DNA of 64,000 nt from Symbiodinium natans (GCA_905221605.1 CAJNDS010002106.1:136001-200000); one strand, 5' to 3'. Positions 34,552 through 45,588 are shown, counted from the first letter of the stretch. Numbers and translations are program-made. The notes: a model not told the origin generated them from the sequence alone.

Positions 34552-35382
34552 TGCAATGTGGGGCCCTCTAGTTACAGAGCTAGTTATATCTTGTGCAACA
34601 GAACTTATAACATAACTTCGAAGTTATGCTGTCAGAGTTGTACATCGAGCAACTTGGATAACTGGACGGCATCAGTTATGCTGTATTTTGTAAGGTTTCA
34701 GTCATATGGGGGTCGAGGGCTATGTTTCATATACTTTTTAAGAAAGGGCTGGAGTAGCGTGGGAACTACAGGATTTGACATGTTTTTTGTTAGAAACATG
34801 TCACGTAAAGAAATATGATGCAGTGTCTTTTGGATTGTTATACCGAGCAAGTTATATAGACTATGTGTGCCCATGGCGTGGAGCAGAGCAAAGCGAAGGT
34901 CGACACTTCCTTCTGGGCCAGCTGCAAGGGGAGGTCGACCGGACCACACGCGGACCACAAGCGGACCACAAGACCGCAAGCGTACCACAAGCAAATCCTC
35001 GAGACATCCCACGAAGCCGACCCGTACCACAAGCAAAAACGGCCCACCCGGACCACAAGGGGACCACAAGGGGACCACAAGAGAATATCCAGAAAAAAGT
35101 ATCCACAAAAAGAACGTGTCGATAGTTTTTTCAGGCAGGGAAGCCCAATCCACCACAAGATACATACCGAAGAAGATACGTATATATGTATCTATACGAA
35201 ACACTGTGTGTCAATTATACATCTATGTAAAAAACCATCAAAAACATATACACAAACGTATCTCTCTCATTAATGCCGCGATTTTTGAACTTCTGTCGGC
35301 CAGGTTTGTTTTAGTATACTTTTGAGGCTAACTTCCGTAACTAAGATATGACTCAGTTAAAACTGAAGGGCCCCACATTGTA
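34552..35382. mobile_element. 0.83-kb terminal-inverted-repeat element, non-autonomous
   Basis: Ends are imperfect inverted repeats of about 40 bp with an exact core (left CAATGTGGGGCCCT, right AGGGGCCCCACATTG). It sits in CCCTAA-type DNA with AACCC on both sides, a possible 5-bp target duplication. Inside: AT-rich sequence, an 18-bp palindrome at 34611-34628 and about ten copies of ACCACAAG at 34940-35080. No transposase frame seen. Confidence 0.7.
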
Positions 35383-35482
35383 AACCCTAAACCCTAATAC
35401 AGCCAACCAGGGCGTAGCCCCCAGCCTGCTCGGGCTACCCAAAAACTCCAAAGGGGGCGCACACCCAATCGTATACTTGTAG

Positions 35483-35750
35483 GTTGGGATGTTCTCCCTT
35501 ATACTAGCAGCAACCGTCCTTAGTAGGGAATAGACTACGCACTACTAGAATTCCGCTTAAATTACCCGAAGGCTCCCATGTGTACCGTTGTGGGGTGGTA
35601 TGCTAGAATCCCCTATAGCTAACCCAAAAAGGAACTACATTGGAGCATTCAGCCCCTAAACCCTAAACCCTAAACCCTAAACCCTAAACCCTAAACCCTA
35701 AACCCTAAACCCTAAACCCTTCTGATTGCAAACGGGGGAACATCCCAACT
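35483..35750. mobile_element. family C interrupted by element E and a tract
   Basis: C ends at 35483 and 35750. Between them lie an E element (35572-35652) and about nine CCCTAAA units. Confidence 0.75.
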
Positions 35751-36499
35751 CGAGGGTCTGATGACCTTGGGTGCTTCCTTGTGTGGGCGACTCTTGCAGC
35801 TTTGGGCCTTCGGGGGAGGGGGGGGGGGGTAGCGAATGCTAACTGTTGGGTAGACCCTGGACCCCAAGCCCAAAACCCTAAACCCCAAACCCTAGACCCT
35901 AAACTCTCAACCCCTAAACCCTAGACTATAGACCCTATAGACCCTAAACCCCAAACCCCTAAACCCTAGAGCATAGACCCTAAACCCCAAACCCTAAACC
36001 CGAAACCCTAGATCCTAAACCCTAAAAACCCTGAACTCGAAAGGCTCAGTCCCAAGAATCGGGCGAGGTTCCTCGGCAGAACTTCGGCACAAACGCTGGG
36101 ACTCAGGGTTTAGGGCTGTGTAAAGAGCCCTCGGGCTGTCCCATTGAGTTTAGGGTTTAGGGTTTAGGGTTTAGGGGTTTAGGGTTTAGGGTTTAGGGTT
36201 TAGGGGTTTAGGGGTTTAGGGGTTTCGGGTTTCGGGTTTGGTCCATGTGCGGTACTCTTACTCACGTAGGTACCCCAAAAAGCCATGCGGAAATAAGGCT
36301 ATTGGGTGCCGACTGGTACCACACGTGGGCTCCCTGGGTGTGGCTTGTAGGAGGTCCGGTCCAGGTGCAGAGTTGTTTTTTTTCTAGCTAGGGTTTAGGG
36401 TTTAGGGTTTAGGGTTTAGGGCTTAGGGCTTAGGGTTTAGGGCTTAGGGCTTAGGGCTTAGGGTTCAGGGTTCAGGGTTTAGGGTTCAGGCGTCTTTAC

Positions 36500-36578
36500 G
36501 GTTGAGGGTTTCAGGGCTTTCGGGCTGTAGGCTCTCGAGATGACCTCTAGCTTCAGGGCGAGCTTCGGGCCTTTGTCA
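36500..36578 (-). CDS. candidate exon
   Basis: Minus frame GDKGPKLALKLEVISRAYSP between CCCTAAA and TTTAGGG tracts. Not recognised. Confidence 0.42.
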
Positions 36579-36580
36579 CC

Positions 36581-36675
36581 CTAAACCCTAAACCCTAAAC
36601 CCTAAACCCTAAACCCTAAACCCTAAACCCTAAACCCTAAACCCTAAACCCTAAACCCTAAACCCTAAACCCTGC
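36581..36675 (-). repeat. CCCTAAA tract
   Basis: About 13 units; opposite orientation to the TTTAGGG tracts at 36153-36215 and 36386-36480. Confidence 0.92.
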
Positions 36676-37047
36676 CTCCCCCCAGAATGCAATTTCATGG
36701 GCTCCCCGAACCGAACCTGAATTAGGGTCGATGGTTTAGGGGTGTAGGGTTCTACATGCCTAGACGCCCTACACCCACAGCCAGCTTAGGGTTTAGGGTT
36801 TGGGGTTTAGGATTTAGGGTTTAGGCTGGCATATACCGCCGACTGTGCGGAGGTCGCCGTGGCTGGGATCACGGCTTAGGCCAAGAAAGCTCAACCCTGA
36901 ACCCCAAACCCCACACCCCACACCCCAAACCCTAAACCCAACTTCAATTCCCTTCAATTCCCTTCAACCCTTCAGCCCTGCAACTCTTCCACCCTTCAGC
37001 CCTCAACTCGCAACACTGCACCCTCAAACCCTCAATCCCTAAGCCCT

Positions 37048-37099
37048 CAATAGAGTGCAGCACAAGCATCTTCTGGTTGTTGGCCACCTTCAACCTGGT
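37048..37099 (-). CDS. candidate exon
   Basis: Acceptor gtaaccag, then LKVANNQKMLVLHSIEG. Codon use like the DENR exons. Not recognised. Confidence 0.45.
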
Positions 37100-37493
37100 T
37101 ACAGGGGTTTCGGTAGATTGGACACCTCATGTTTCAGCGTTGTTAGGCTTTTTTGCCACCCGCCTAGCTAGGAGCAAGAGGGTGCCGTTTTTGGTTGAAA
37201 CGGGGCTTATAAGGGAACCTCAACCCTAAAAAAGGTTCAGACAAGCAGCCCTGTTTGCAAAGCAAACAAACATGTTGGGTCTATTGTTTCTTTCGTTTCT
37301 GGGTTTGGATGTTCATGCGACGGCCAATTCCAAAAGTATCGCAAAACAAATTCTATTGATGTTGTCTTGGAGGTTAATGCCCAGGGCTCCGGGTTTTGAA
37401 CGTTCTGCACCTGCCCTGTTGCCCTAAACCCTAAACCCTAAAACCCTAGACCCTAAACCCTAACTCCTAAACCCTAAACCCTAAACCCTAACC

Positions 37494-37577
37494 GCAGGGC
37501 GAGCGTCCAGGCGACGATCCGCTCGGCTCGGCTTGCCATGGCTTCGGGATGTAGCTGGGCCGATGGTGTTCCCTGAT
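37494..37577 (-). CDS. candidate exon
   Basis: Minus frame AQLHPEAMASRAERIVAWTL with strongly C/G-ending codons, then a CCCTAA tract. Not recognised. Confidence 0.48.
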
Positions 37578-38343
37578 CCCTGAACCCGATAAAACCTACG
37601 AACCCTAAAAACCCCCAAAACCCTATAAAGCCTACAATAAAACCTATGAACCCTGTGAACCCCAAAAATTTCTATAAACCCTAGAATATGAAGAAGCACG
37701 ACTTTGGGGCCTAAAGTTTAGCAAGTTGGAGCCTTAGGGCCCATATTCATCTGTATGCATGTGTATGTTTATATATGCCATATGTAAACCTGTATATTAG
37801 ACTAGCTGAGACTTGCGACGTCCCAATTGCCTTAAAAAAATCTTCGACCCAATCCGAAGCACCAGCGTATCCTGTTTGCCTTATGACATTGAAGGATCCA
37901 GTATTGGGTCATGCTGAACGGGCTGTGGAGTTACAAAGGAATGAGATTACTGCAAACATGCGCATGCCCTGGACAAATCGCCACTGCCTTGATCGGACAG
38001 AAGAAGAAAAACCCGGATGGGGACTACAAAGCCCTGACCTACGGCTCTCCCTTGGGTTCCTATTCGAACGCAGAACACTTGAGGGGGGCTACTCCAAAAT
38101 GATGAGCCCTTCACAGTACCCATAACCAAACCCTAAATCCTAGATAAGAAGGAAAAGGGCTCAGAACTCTGTTCAACTGTTCAACCTCCATGTGGGGCGT
38201 AGGGTTTGGGATTGAGAGCCAGACACGTCTTTGTCGTGGGTCTATGAGTGTAGCGTAGGTGCAGGCTGCAGATTTGCCATGGTTCCAGCTAGTTTCGCCC
38301 TCAACCCCTGATCCCTGAACCCTAAACCCTAAACCCTAAACAA

Positions 38344-38440
38344 CCCTCAACTTGGAGATGTTGACCTTCAAGACTCGCAACTGTTGGTCGCCAAACCTGC
38401 AACACCAAATGATTCGAGCCTCCAACACACCAGCAGCCAT
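38344..38440 (-). CDS. candidate exon
   Basis: Acceptor tgttccag, then MAAGVLEARIIWCC and GDQQLRVLKVNISKL, ending near a GTTGTT. Directly beside the family D element. Not recognised. Confidence 0.42.
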
Positions 38441-38457
38441 CGCTGGAACACAGAATC

Positions 38458-38534
38458 CTCTTTCTATAGGGAATGAGGGAATGCGATCTACAGAATCCCT
38501 TAAGGGGTATATATAGGGGGATACCAACAGTGAG
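38458..38534. mobile_element. family D, flanked by a 23-bp direct repeat
   Basis: Element interior only; CGCTGGAACACAGAATCCTC occurs on both sides (38441 and 38536). Confidence 0.6.
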
Positions 38535-38604
38535 TCGCTGGAACACAGAATCCTCTTCACCTAAGCGCTGGACTCTTTGAAGAGAGACTCTGAACCCTGC
38601 TGAC

Positions 38605-38795
38605 CCCAAACCCTAAACCCTAAACCCTTTTTACGGCTAGGACTGCTGCACTGCCTGCCTGGGACCCTAAACCCTAAACCCTAAACCCTAAACCCTTTTT
38701 ACGGCTAGGACTGCTGCACTGCCTGCCTGGGACCCTAAACCCTAAACCCTAAACCCTAAACCCTAAACCCTAAACTCTAAACCCTAAACCCTGGA
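38605..38795 (-). repeat. 69-bp tandem duplication containing CCCTAAA
   Basis: TTTTTACGGCTAGGACTGCT plus its downstream CCCTAAA units occurs twice (38629 and 38698). Confidence 0.88.
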
Positions 38796-38901
38796 CTAGG
38801 ATGGCCCTTACAGCCCTCCGAAAGATGGTTCTGCATATGGTCCTCTAAGAAACCCAATAAGGGAAATATAAAATGCCCCATAAGCCTACCTAGCTATCGC
38901 C

Positions 38902-38996
38902 TACCCGAAGGCTCCTATGTAGTACCTTCTTGTTGTAGTACACGCAAATCCCCAGCAACTAACCCCAAAAAAGGAACTACATTGGAGCCTTCAGGC
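38902..38996. mobile_element. family E
   Basis: CTACCCGAAGGCTCCTATG and CATTGGAGCCTTCAGG ends. Confidence 0.78.
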
Positions 38997-39032
38997 CCTA
39001 AAACCCTAAACCCTAAACCCTAAACCCTTGCA

Positions 39033-39121
39033 ACCTCTCATGGGCAAGACATGGGGGTGAAAGGCACCGCCGAAGCGCCAAGCGGCAATGCAGCACTGAA
39101 AGCCTGTTGGGATGTCGGGTT
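39033..39121 (-). CDS. candidate exon
   Basis: Minus frame PDIPTGFQCCIAAWRFGGAF between two CCCTAAA tracts. Not recognised. Confidence 0.38.
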
Positions 39122-39479
39122 TGGCTTTAACCCTAAACCCTAAATCCTAAACCCTAAACCCTAAACCCTAAACCCCACAACCCTAATGCCTTAAACCCTA
39201 ACCAGTTTTCATGGGTCTGGGATTCAATGCCCGAATAACCCTATTAACTCTAGTAACCCTCAACCCTCAACCCTCAACCTCAAACCCGAAACCCTAAACC
39301 CTAAACTTAGTGGGTGTACGGGGGGTTGCGGATTTCAGGGGTGTTGACCGCGACGAGCGCACCTATGCTTGCGAGCGTGGACCCGCTTCCATGGCTCCCT
39401 AGTTGTTCTGGGTTTAGGGTTTAGGGTTTAGGGTTTAACAACCCTCCCTGGAAAACATACCTAGAACCCTAGCTGTAGT

Positions 39480-39576
39480 CTCCATTGTAGTTCCTTTTTC
39501 GCGTGAACCACTGTTTCTATCACAGGATCCCAGAACCTTATAAACAGGGTTAAGCAACAAAAGGAACTATAATGGA
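39480..39576. mobile_element. family E, diverged
   Basis: CTCCATTGTAGTTCCTTTT and AAAAGGAACTATAATGGA arms. Confidence 0.6.
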
Positions 39577-40036
39577 AAATAACGGCAAGGCCCCAAATCC
39601 GAAACCCCGAACCCAAACCACGGTTTAAGCTTGATCGAGTGAAGTCTAAATCCTTCTTTGCCAAACACTAAACCTTCAAACCTAAACCCTAAAACCCTAA
39701 ACGCTAAACCCTAAACCCAAAACCCTGAACCCTAAACCCTAAACCCTAAACCCTAACCCTAAACCCTTAACCCTTAACCCTAAACCCTAAGCATGCGGCC
39801 TCTTGGTCGTCAGAGAGCCGCAGCGTGGACTGAAGCAGCCCAGGAAGCACGGGCCCCTGGGACCCAGGTCTACTTGGAGGTTCAGGTTTAGGGTTTAGGG
39901 TTTAGGATTTAGGGTTTAGGGTTTAGGGTTTAGGGTTTAGCTTTAAGGTTTAGAGTTTGTAAGGTTTAGGGCTTAGGGTTTGGGCTTGTTTTTGCCACTC
40001 GCACTGCCAGGGTTCCGAGGGTCTACCTTGAACACC

Positions 40037-40150
40037 TACTTGGAGGTTCATGGGCAGCTGCCAGTAGGGTGATAAGTACCCCAGATAAGTTTATAAGTAC
40101 AAATGCCATACGTACAACACTACCTATAATTACCCATAAACCTCCAAGTA
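40037..40150. mobile_element. family A2
   Basis: Both ends intact. A solo A end at 39871-39884 lies just upstream, followed by a TTTAGGG tract. Confidence 0.75.
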
Positions 40151-40514
40151 GGGCTTTAGGTCTTTGTAGGGTTACGTTTTATAGGACTAAGGATCTAGGG
40201 CATTAAAAAAATGGATGTAACCTTATAAAGCCCTAAACCCTAAACCCTAAACCCTAAACCCTAAACCCTAAACCCTAAGAGGAACCAAGGCCTCGCCAAG
40301 CTCGGATTGGCGACGCGAGGGGTCGTCTGGAAAGTCGGAAAGCCTCGCAGAGTCGCATGAGGTTTAGGGTTTAGGGTTTAGGGTTTAGGGTTCAGGGTTT
40401 AGGGTTTAGGGTTTCGGGCTGCATAAGGTACGAACCTACTATTCAGGGGTATAAGGAGGGACCCCTAGAAGGGACGATTAATCTTATTTCCCTTCTTAGA
40501 GTCAACGAACGTAC

Positions 40515-40695
40515 CTTGAGATGCTCCCCCCCATTCGGGTTACTAGGGCCTTATTAGGGTCTTATTGGGGTTATTAGGGTTTGAGGGCTTGGGGATTGTT
40601 TGCCTTTTGCTGTACTAAAGGTCCTTCATCGGGATTATAGTACCGCGCATTATACTCCCGATTAAGGACAGTTAGCATAAGGGGGAACATCCCAA
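40515..40695. mobile_element. family C, expanded loop
   Basis: Right end intact (GGGGGAACATCCCAA); an H element follows after three bases. Confidence 0.65.
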
Positions 40696-40698
40696 AAC

Positions 40699-40799
40699 CT
40701 ACTGTTTGCTTAAGAACCACACCAAAAACAGGAAATGCTCTTCCTCATCAGGGCAATATAGGGATTGTTATTTGGGGGGGTTCTTAAGCAAGTAGTAGG
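40699..40799. mobile_element. family H, next to C
   Basis: CCTACTGTTTGCTTAAGAAC and GTTCTTAAGCAAGTAGTAGG ends. Confidence 0.78.
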
Positions 40800-41598
40800 T
40801 AGGGGCATTCGGGTACGGGCTTTAGGGTTGAGGGGAATATGTTGAGGCCACGAAGAGGGTTTCGGATTTAGGGTTGAGATTTCATGCTTTTAAGGGCTAA
40901 GTTTCAGAAAGATTGAAGACGTTTTTCCTGAGAAACTCGGTAAGGGTCACTCGGAGGAAGTCGAAAAGCCAAACATCTGGATCCTTCTCCTAGGCTGCGC
41001 AGGGTTCAGGCCTTGAAACAGACCACCCTCAACCCTCAACCAGAAGCCTAAACTCTAAACCCTAAGCCCTAAGCCCTAAACCCTCAACCTCAAACCCTAG
41101 ACCCCAAACCCTAAACCCTAAACGTCCGGGTAAGTGTGGGATGTCCCGGCTCTTTGTGCAAAGTTCTAGGGTTTAGGGTTTAGGGTTTAGGGTTTAGGGT
41201 TTAGGGTTTAGGGTTGAAACCGCAAGAGCCTACCTCGGCCGCTGCTGCTGGCAAACTGGCGGCGTCCGTGGACGCGACTGGCAGGAGATGAGGCGCTAAA
41301 TTCTCAGGGGTTTTTGCATCAGAGGGTTTAGGGTTTAGGGTTTAGGGTTTAGGGTTTAGGGTTTAGGGGCTAGGGTTTAGGGTTTAGGGTACCCTAAGTG
41401 GGTTCCTAGGCCATGGGCTCCTTGCACCCTTCGTGTTATGATGCCGATGTGGAAAAATCACCTGTCTGGCTGAAAGCCTAAACCCTAAACCCTAAACCCT
41501 ACACCCTACACCCTAAACCCTAAACCCTAAACCTCAATCAACCCTCCCCGCCCCCCGCCGGGAAGGGCGCAGTTCTCTCTCACTTTTCGTCCTGCTAC

Positions 41599-41768
41599 CT
41601 TGGGGACCACATGAAGACCTAAAATGGTTCTTGGCCCATATACCTTACTAGGGAGTATGTTAGTATAATGTGCCATTATACCTCAATGAGGATTAGGGTA
41701 CTACGTACCTTACTAGAAGTAGAATCTATCGGGTATATGACCCGAATTATACCCCCGTGGTTAGGGAT
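41599..41768. mobile_element. family G, internally duplicated
   Basis: CCTTGGGGACCACATGAA start; ACCTTACTAG occurs twice; right end lost. Confidence 0.6.
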
Positions 41769-41987
41769 ACTGATAGACATACAAAGCCTTGTCTTTCTAC
41801 CCTGGGGGCGGGGGGCTCCAAATGAACCCTACAATTGGAATCAGATGCCCTAGGGTTTAAAGTTTAACCCTAAACCCCAAAACCCCACTAAGGTACATGG
41901 ACCTCGGAGGGTTCATCTAGCCTCAAAAGCCGGCATCCAACCGGTAGCCGTCGGAAGGTGACGCAACACCCTTCTGTAAGGAACCCA

Positions 41988-42089
41988 AAGGGTCCGTGTA
42001 CCCATATAGTATGTACTTGGGCCTTAAAGGGGTTCCTATACAGTAGGTTTAGGGCCCAAATGTGTACTATATGGGTACATGGACCCTTA
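41988..42089. mobile_element. family F, intact
   Basis: AAGGGTCCGTGTACCCATAT / ATATGGGTACATGGACCC; interior almost identical to 24084-24187. Confidence 0.85.
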
Positions 42090-42246
42090 GGGACAGGGTG
42101 ATTCCTGAATCCTGACATAACTCGCATCAAGGGACTGGAAGGAGGGACTTCGTGGGCTCCATTGGGGCTACTGAGTCCTACTAGAGGAACTGTATAAGGT
42201 AAGTCCCTTCCAGGGGTCCTTCCTCATACCCCTTACTAAAAGGTAC

Positions 42247-42384
42247 CTTGCAGGCTTCATCGGGGTCCTGTGCGTAAGCCAGCAGCGTCTGTGCCGCCAA
42301 GTTCTTGCTAAGCCTTGGCAGCACCCGAACAGCCAGCTTGATGTCGAAGCGCAAATGAACCCTGAAGAACCTGTCTTGGGCCTC
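42247..42384 (-). CDS. exon-like island, 46 codons, phase 0/0
   Basis: Flanked by AG (gggtttag) and GTACCT. All 46 codons are open, starting EAQDRFFRVHLRFDIKLAVR and ending AYAQDPDEACK, with C/G-rich third positions like the DENR exons. Family not recognised. The acceptor lies in a TTTAG of telomere-like type. Confidence 0.6.
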
Positions 42385-43026
42385 CTAAACCCAAAACGCC
42401 TAGACGGCCAAACCTAAACTTAAACCCTTTTTCCAACATATTCGTGCCGAGGCTGAAAGAGGCACCCAGGGGGGGGGGGCAGGGGGATAAGTCGGGGCTC
42501 TTTCAGTAACTAATCCGATTGCAGGGTTTATGAGTTTCGCTTAGGGCTTGGTAGGTTTTAGGGCTTTGGGCTTAGGACGCTATAATTTCCGAGGTTGGGA
42601 AGGAACAGTGAAGAAGTATGTAGTGTCGGCTTCGAATGTGTTGGCACGCGATGAGTGGGGAACACACGAGTTGCGGAAGACGGGTGGGCTTGGGGTTTAG
42701 GGCTTGCTCCAAAACGTTCGCAAGGTGTACAGGGCGTCTCTCTCCACCGGGACACAGATTTCCAACAATTCATCTCTGGGCTGTCAAACTTGCCAACTAG
42801 GTGCCGGGTGGCCTAAGAGAGGGAAAGTAAGCCTTCCAGACTCAATGGGATTGCAAGGGAACTTAACCCTAACGAGAGGTCAGGGAGAGGGGGGGAACTA
42901 CCACAGGGGTTCTAGGTCATCTGTGAGAGCCACTTCGCAACTTTCTTGCCCATGCTGATCGGCTTGGACGCATCTTTGTAAACTGCTGCAAACACTGTGG
43001 CCGCACCATCTTGAAGTGGACAACGC

Positions 43027-43395
43027 TCACGCGCGGTAACCCTCGACAAAACAAGCTCGGCAGCGCCAATGGCACACCTTTTCTGCTGTGTTATGACGCC
43101 AGCCTTTGCTCATTGGTGAAGAATTGGGCATGCAAAGCAGGGCCTGATGGATGATTGGCGAGGTGGAGGTGCTGCCATCAACGCTCGCACAAAACAACAT
43201 CGACACGCGTGACCTGAAATGAACCACATTTGCGGTTAGAAGTGCCCGGTCACCTTGACATTGACAGTCTTCACATCCAATTTCGCTTTGTTCTAAGACT
43301 TTTGCCTTCGCAGAGCCAAACAACTCTTGCATCTTGTTGCACAAATCCTGCACCCTACGCCTAGGATGGGGCTGTGTGATGCCAATGTTGCTTTA
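43027..43395 (-). CDS. open Cys-rich island, possible exon
   Basis: About 120 codons open on the minus strand, bounded on the 5' side by a TTTAGGG tract. Contains CEDCQC and CHWRCRACF. Too long to be a likely chance frame, but no family is evident. Confidence 0.42.
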
Positions 43396-43413
43396 GGGTT
43401 TAGGGTTAAGGGT

Positions 43414-43474
43414 TTAGACTTTTCGCTTTTGGCTCCAGCGAACTCCGTAGGGCAGTGCCTGGCATTCGGCAAGG
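43414..43474 (-). CDS. candidate exon
   Basis: Acceptor tccttcag followed by SLAECQALPYGVRWSQKRKV and TAA. Short; chance is possible. Confidence 0.35.
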
Positions 43475-43675
43475 GACTGAAGGAAGGATCCTTACAAGGG
43501 ACCTTACGGGTAGCGTAGGGGCTACTTTTTGGTACATCGGGACTATAAAAGGCATGAGATATAAGGGAACAGGATTAAGGGTCCCTTCTTGGGCTCCCGC
43601 TTTCTATCCCTTAAGCAAGGTTCCAGTGGCTCACACATGTGGCTCGCAAGAGTCGCTGGGCGACGACTACTTGAC

Positions 43676-43767
43676 CTGGGAATCGCCGGGTCCACGACTG
43701 CAGCCGAGCCCTCAGTCGCAGTTCCGGCGTTGACGACGAGAGCTTTGAAATCTTGAAGCCTCAAGCT
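43676..43767 (-). CDS. candidate exon
   Basis: Acceptor gatgtag, donor GTCAAG, 30 codons open (SLRLQDFKALVVNAGTATEG and on). Not recognised. Confidence 0.48.
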
Positions 43768-43999
43768 CTACATCGAGCAAACCCGGCGGGGGACACTGAC
43801 TCAGCTAAATGCACCCGCATGCTTGGCATGCAGGGCACGGCATGAGATAACTTACAGTACATCTCCAACAACCCGGCAAATTAGGAGCGTTGCTTCTTTG
43901 GGGTGCAATTAGGATTTTGGGTTTAGGGTTATTTGTGTTTATTTAGTTGTTTTTTTTTTTTTTGGGGGGGGGGGGGGCGGGTTTAGGGTCTTGCGCATC

Positions 44000-44095
44000 T
44001 CAGACCAGCGAGGTGAACATGAGGTTCAGCTCAGACTCAAGCTCCTGAGCGGCTGATCGCCAGAACAGGGTGCTTCTTGCAGCATGGTCGGAACC
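44000..44095 (-). CDS. candidate terminal exon
   Basis: After acceptor cttacag there are 31 open codons and a TGA, ending AAQELESELNLMFTSLV. Codon use resembles the DENR exons. It may instead end earlier at a GT inside the last codons. Not recognised. Confidence 0.5.
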   Translation of the reverse strand, partial: GSDHAARSTLFWRSAAQELESELNLMFTSLV

Positions 44096-44102
44096 CTGTA
44101 AG

Positions 44103-44252
44103 GGTTTAGGGTTTAGGGTTAGGGTTTAGGGTTTAGGGTTTAGGGTTTAGGGTTTAGGGTTTAGGGTTTAGGGTTTAGGGTTTAGGGTTTAGGGTTTAGG
44201 GTTTAGGGTTTAGGGTTTAGGGTTTAGGGTTTAGGGTTTAGGGTTTAGAGTA
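44103..44252 (+). repeat. TTTAGGG tract, about 21 units
   Basis: Longest near-perfect TTTAGGG run in the window. Confidence 0.93.
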
Positions 44253-44428
44253 AGAACATGCATTGCTAGGTTGGCCTCCAGTGGACCAAGTTGCTCGGAA
44301 GCTAAGCCCTCAGCCCTACATTGTCTAAGTGGTTTAGGGTTTAGGGTTTAGGGTTTAGGGTTTAGGGTTTAGGGTCCTTAAGGGAGGGGGTATGTAACCC
44401 AAGGCTCCCCAATACCCTGACAAAGCTG

Positions 44429-44531
44429 TCCAGTACCTAGGGGGACTAAAGGTTCACCTTTGGGTTTACAAGGGGATTATACTACCCAAAAAGGCTAAAG
44501 GTTACCTACTCTACTACCAAGCTTAAGGACC
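44429..44531. mobile_element. family N (paired with 59732)
   Basis: GCTGTCCAGTACCTAGGGGG, GGACTAAAGGTTCACC and AAAAGGCTAAAGGTTACC are shared with the copy at 59,732. Confidence 0.65.
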
Positions 44532-44844
44532 CCAGAGCTGCATCCCTCCTTGGCGCTGGGGGTTTGGGGGCTGCAGGGATTTAGGGTTTAGGGTTTAGGG
44601 TTTAGGGTTTAGGGTTTAGGGTTTAGGGCAGACGGGCTCAGGAGGAATTGAATGAAAGGTATCTTCTGCCAGGCATCCACGCGATCTCTGCAGGGTGAGC
44701 TGGGATTTTCCGCTGGCTGCGAAGCTTTGGTGCGGTCCTGCTCCGGGCGAAATACAGCCAAATCAGGTTCCCTTTTCGGGTTTAGGGTTTAGGGTTTAGG
44801 GTTTAGGGTTTAGGGTTTAGGGTTTAGGGTTTAGGGTTTAGGGT

Positions 44845-44958
44845 TCCCCTCCCCATGCTCCTACAATCCCTGTTCCAGAGCTTGTGATAAACAGCCTTTT
44901 CCTTTGACGTTGAGGAAGGCTGCAGCCAAAGCACGGGATGCACCGCAGCCAGCTTATG
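44845..44958 (-). CDS. candidate exon island
   Basis: Open in more than one minus frame. The better one follows acceptor ggctgcag and reads FLNVKGKGCLSQALEQ before a GA. Not recognised. Confidence 0.35.
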
Positions 44959-45081
44959 GTTTATGTTTTTTGTTAAGGGTTTAGGGTTTAGGGTTTAAGG
45001 TTTAGGGTTTAGGGTTTAGGGTTTAGGGTTTGGGGTTTGGGGTTTGGGGTTTCGGGTTTGGGGTTTGGGGTTTAGGGTTTA

Positions 45082-45267
45082 GGGTGTTGCCACCTTCCTA
45101 TAGCTGGCACTGCGGACGCACTGCAGAGAAACACATTGGAAAACCCCTTCAACTTTGACAGTGCTCTGGAAAGGGCAGCAGAAAATGACTGCAAGTGTTT
45201 GGGCACTACCCGAAAAGAACCACATCAGCCAAGGAGAAACAACAAATCTCATCGAAAAGCCTTCTAG
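45082..45267 (+). CDS. plus-strand open island
   Basis: About 60 codons open from a TTTAG acceptor to TAG, including NPFNFDSALERAAEND. Its start overlaps the dispersed GCCACC motif, so the coding claim is weak. A minus frame (45264-45371) ends on the same CTAG. Confidence 0.28.
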   Translation, partial: GCCHLPIAGTADALQRNTLENPFNFDSALERAAENDCKCLGTTRKEPHQPRRNNKSHRKAF

Positions 45268-45588
45268 GGCGTCTTAACCCCCAGACTGTTTACACCCAAC
45301 CCTACACCCTCAAACCCTTCAAGTTCAGATAGGCCAAAAACTTCCACGTCGCCCTCCTTGTCTAAGGCGTTCTACAGACTGGTACTAATCGCAATAGTGA
45401 AGCCGCCAACCCGGCTTAGAAGAAAACCGAAACCCGGTGTTTAGGGTTGAGGGTTCAAGGTTTGGGGTTTCGTTTAGTGTCCTCTGCTGGCTTTGCCAAC
45501 GCATCTGGTGATCTCTTGTCTTTCACGCCGTTCCTCGGCATTTGCTGGCTTAGGAAACCCAACCCCTTAAAAGCCCTCTGCCCTTAAA

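Noticed and set aside
34611-34628. Palindrome CATAACTTCGAAGTTATG resembling half of a loxP arm
   Set aside because: Only nine bases match and the spacer is absent. It is simply an internal palindrome of the 0.83-kb element.
34698-35325. Frames of 81-168 codons inside the 0.83-kb element as a transposase
   Set aside because: They are open on both strands because of the ACCACAAG array; no DDE or other catalytic pattern is visible.
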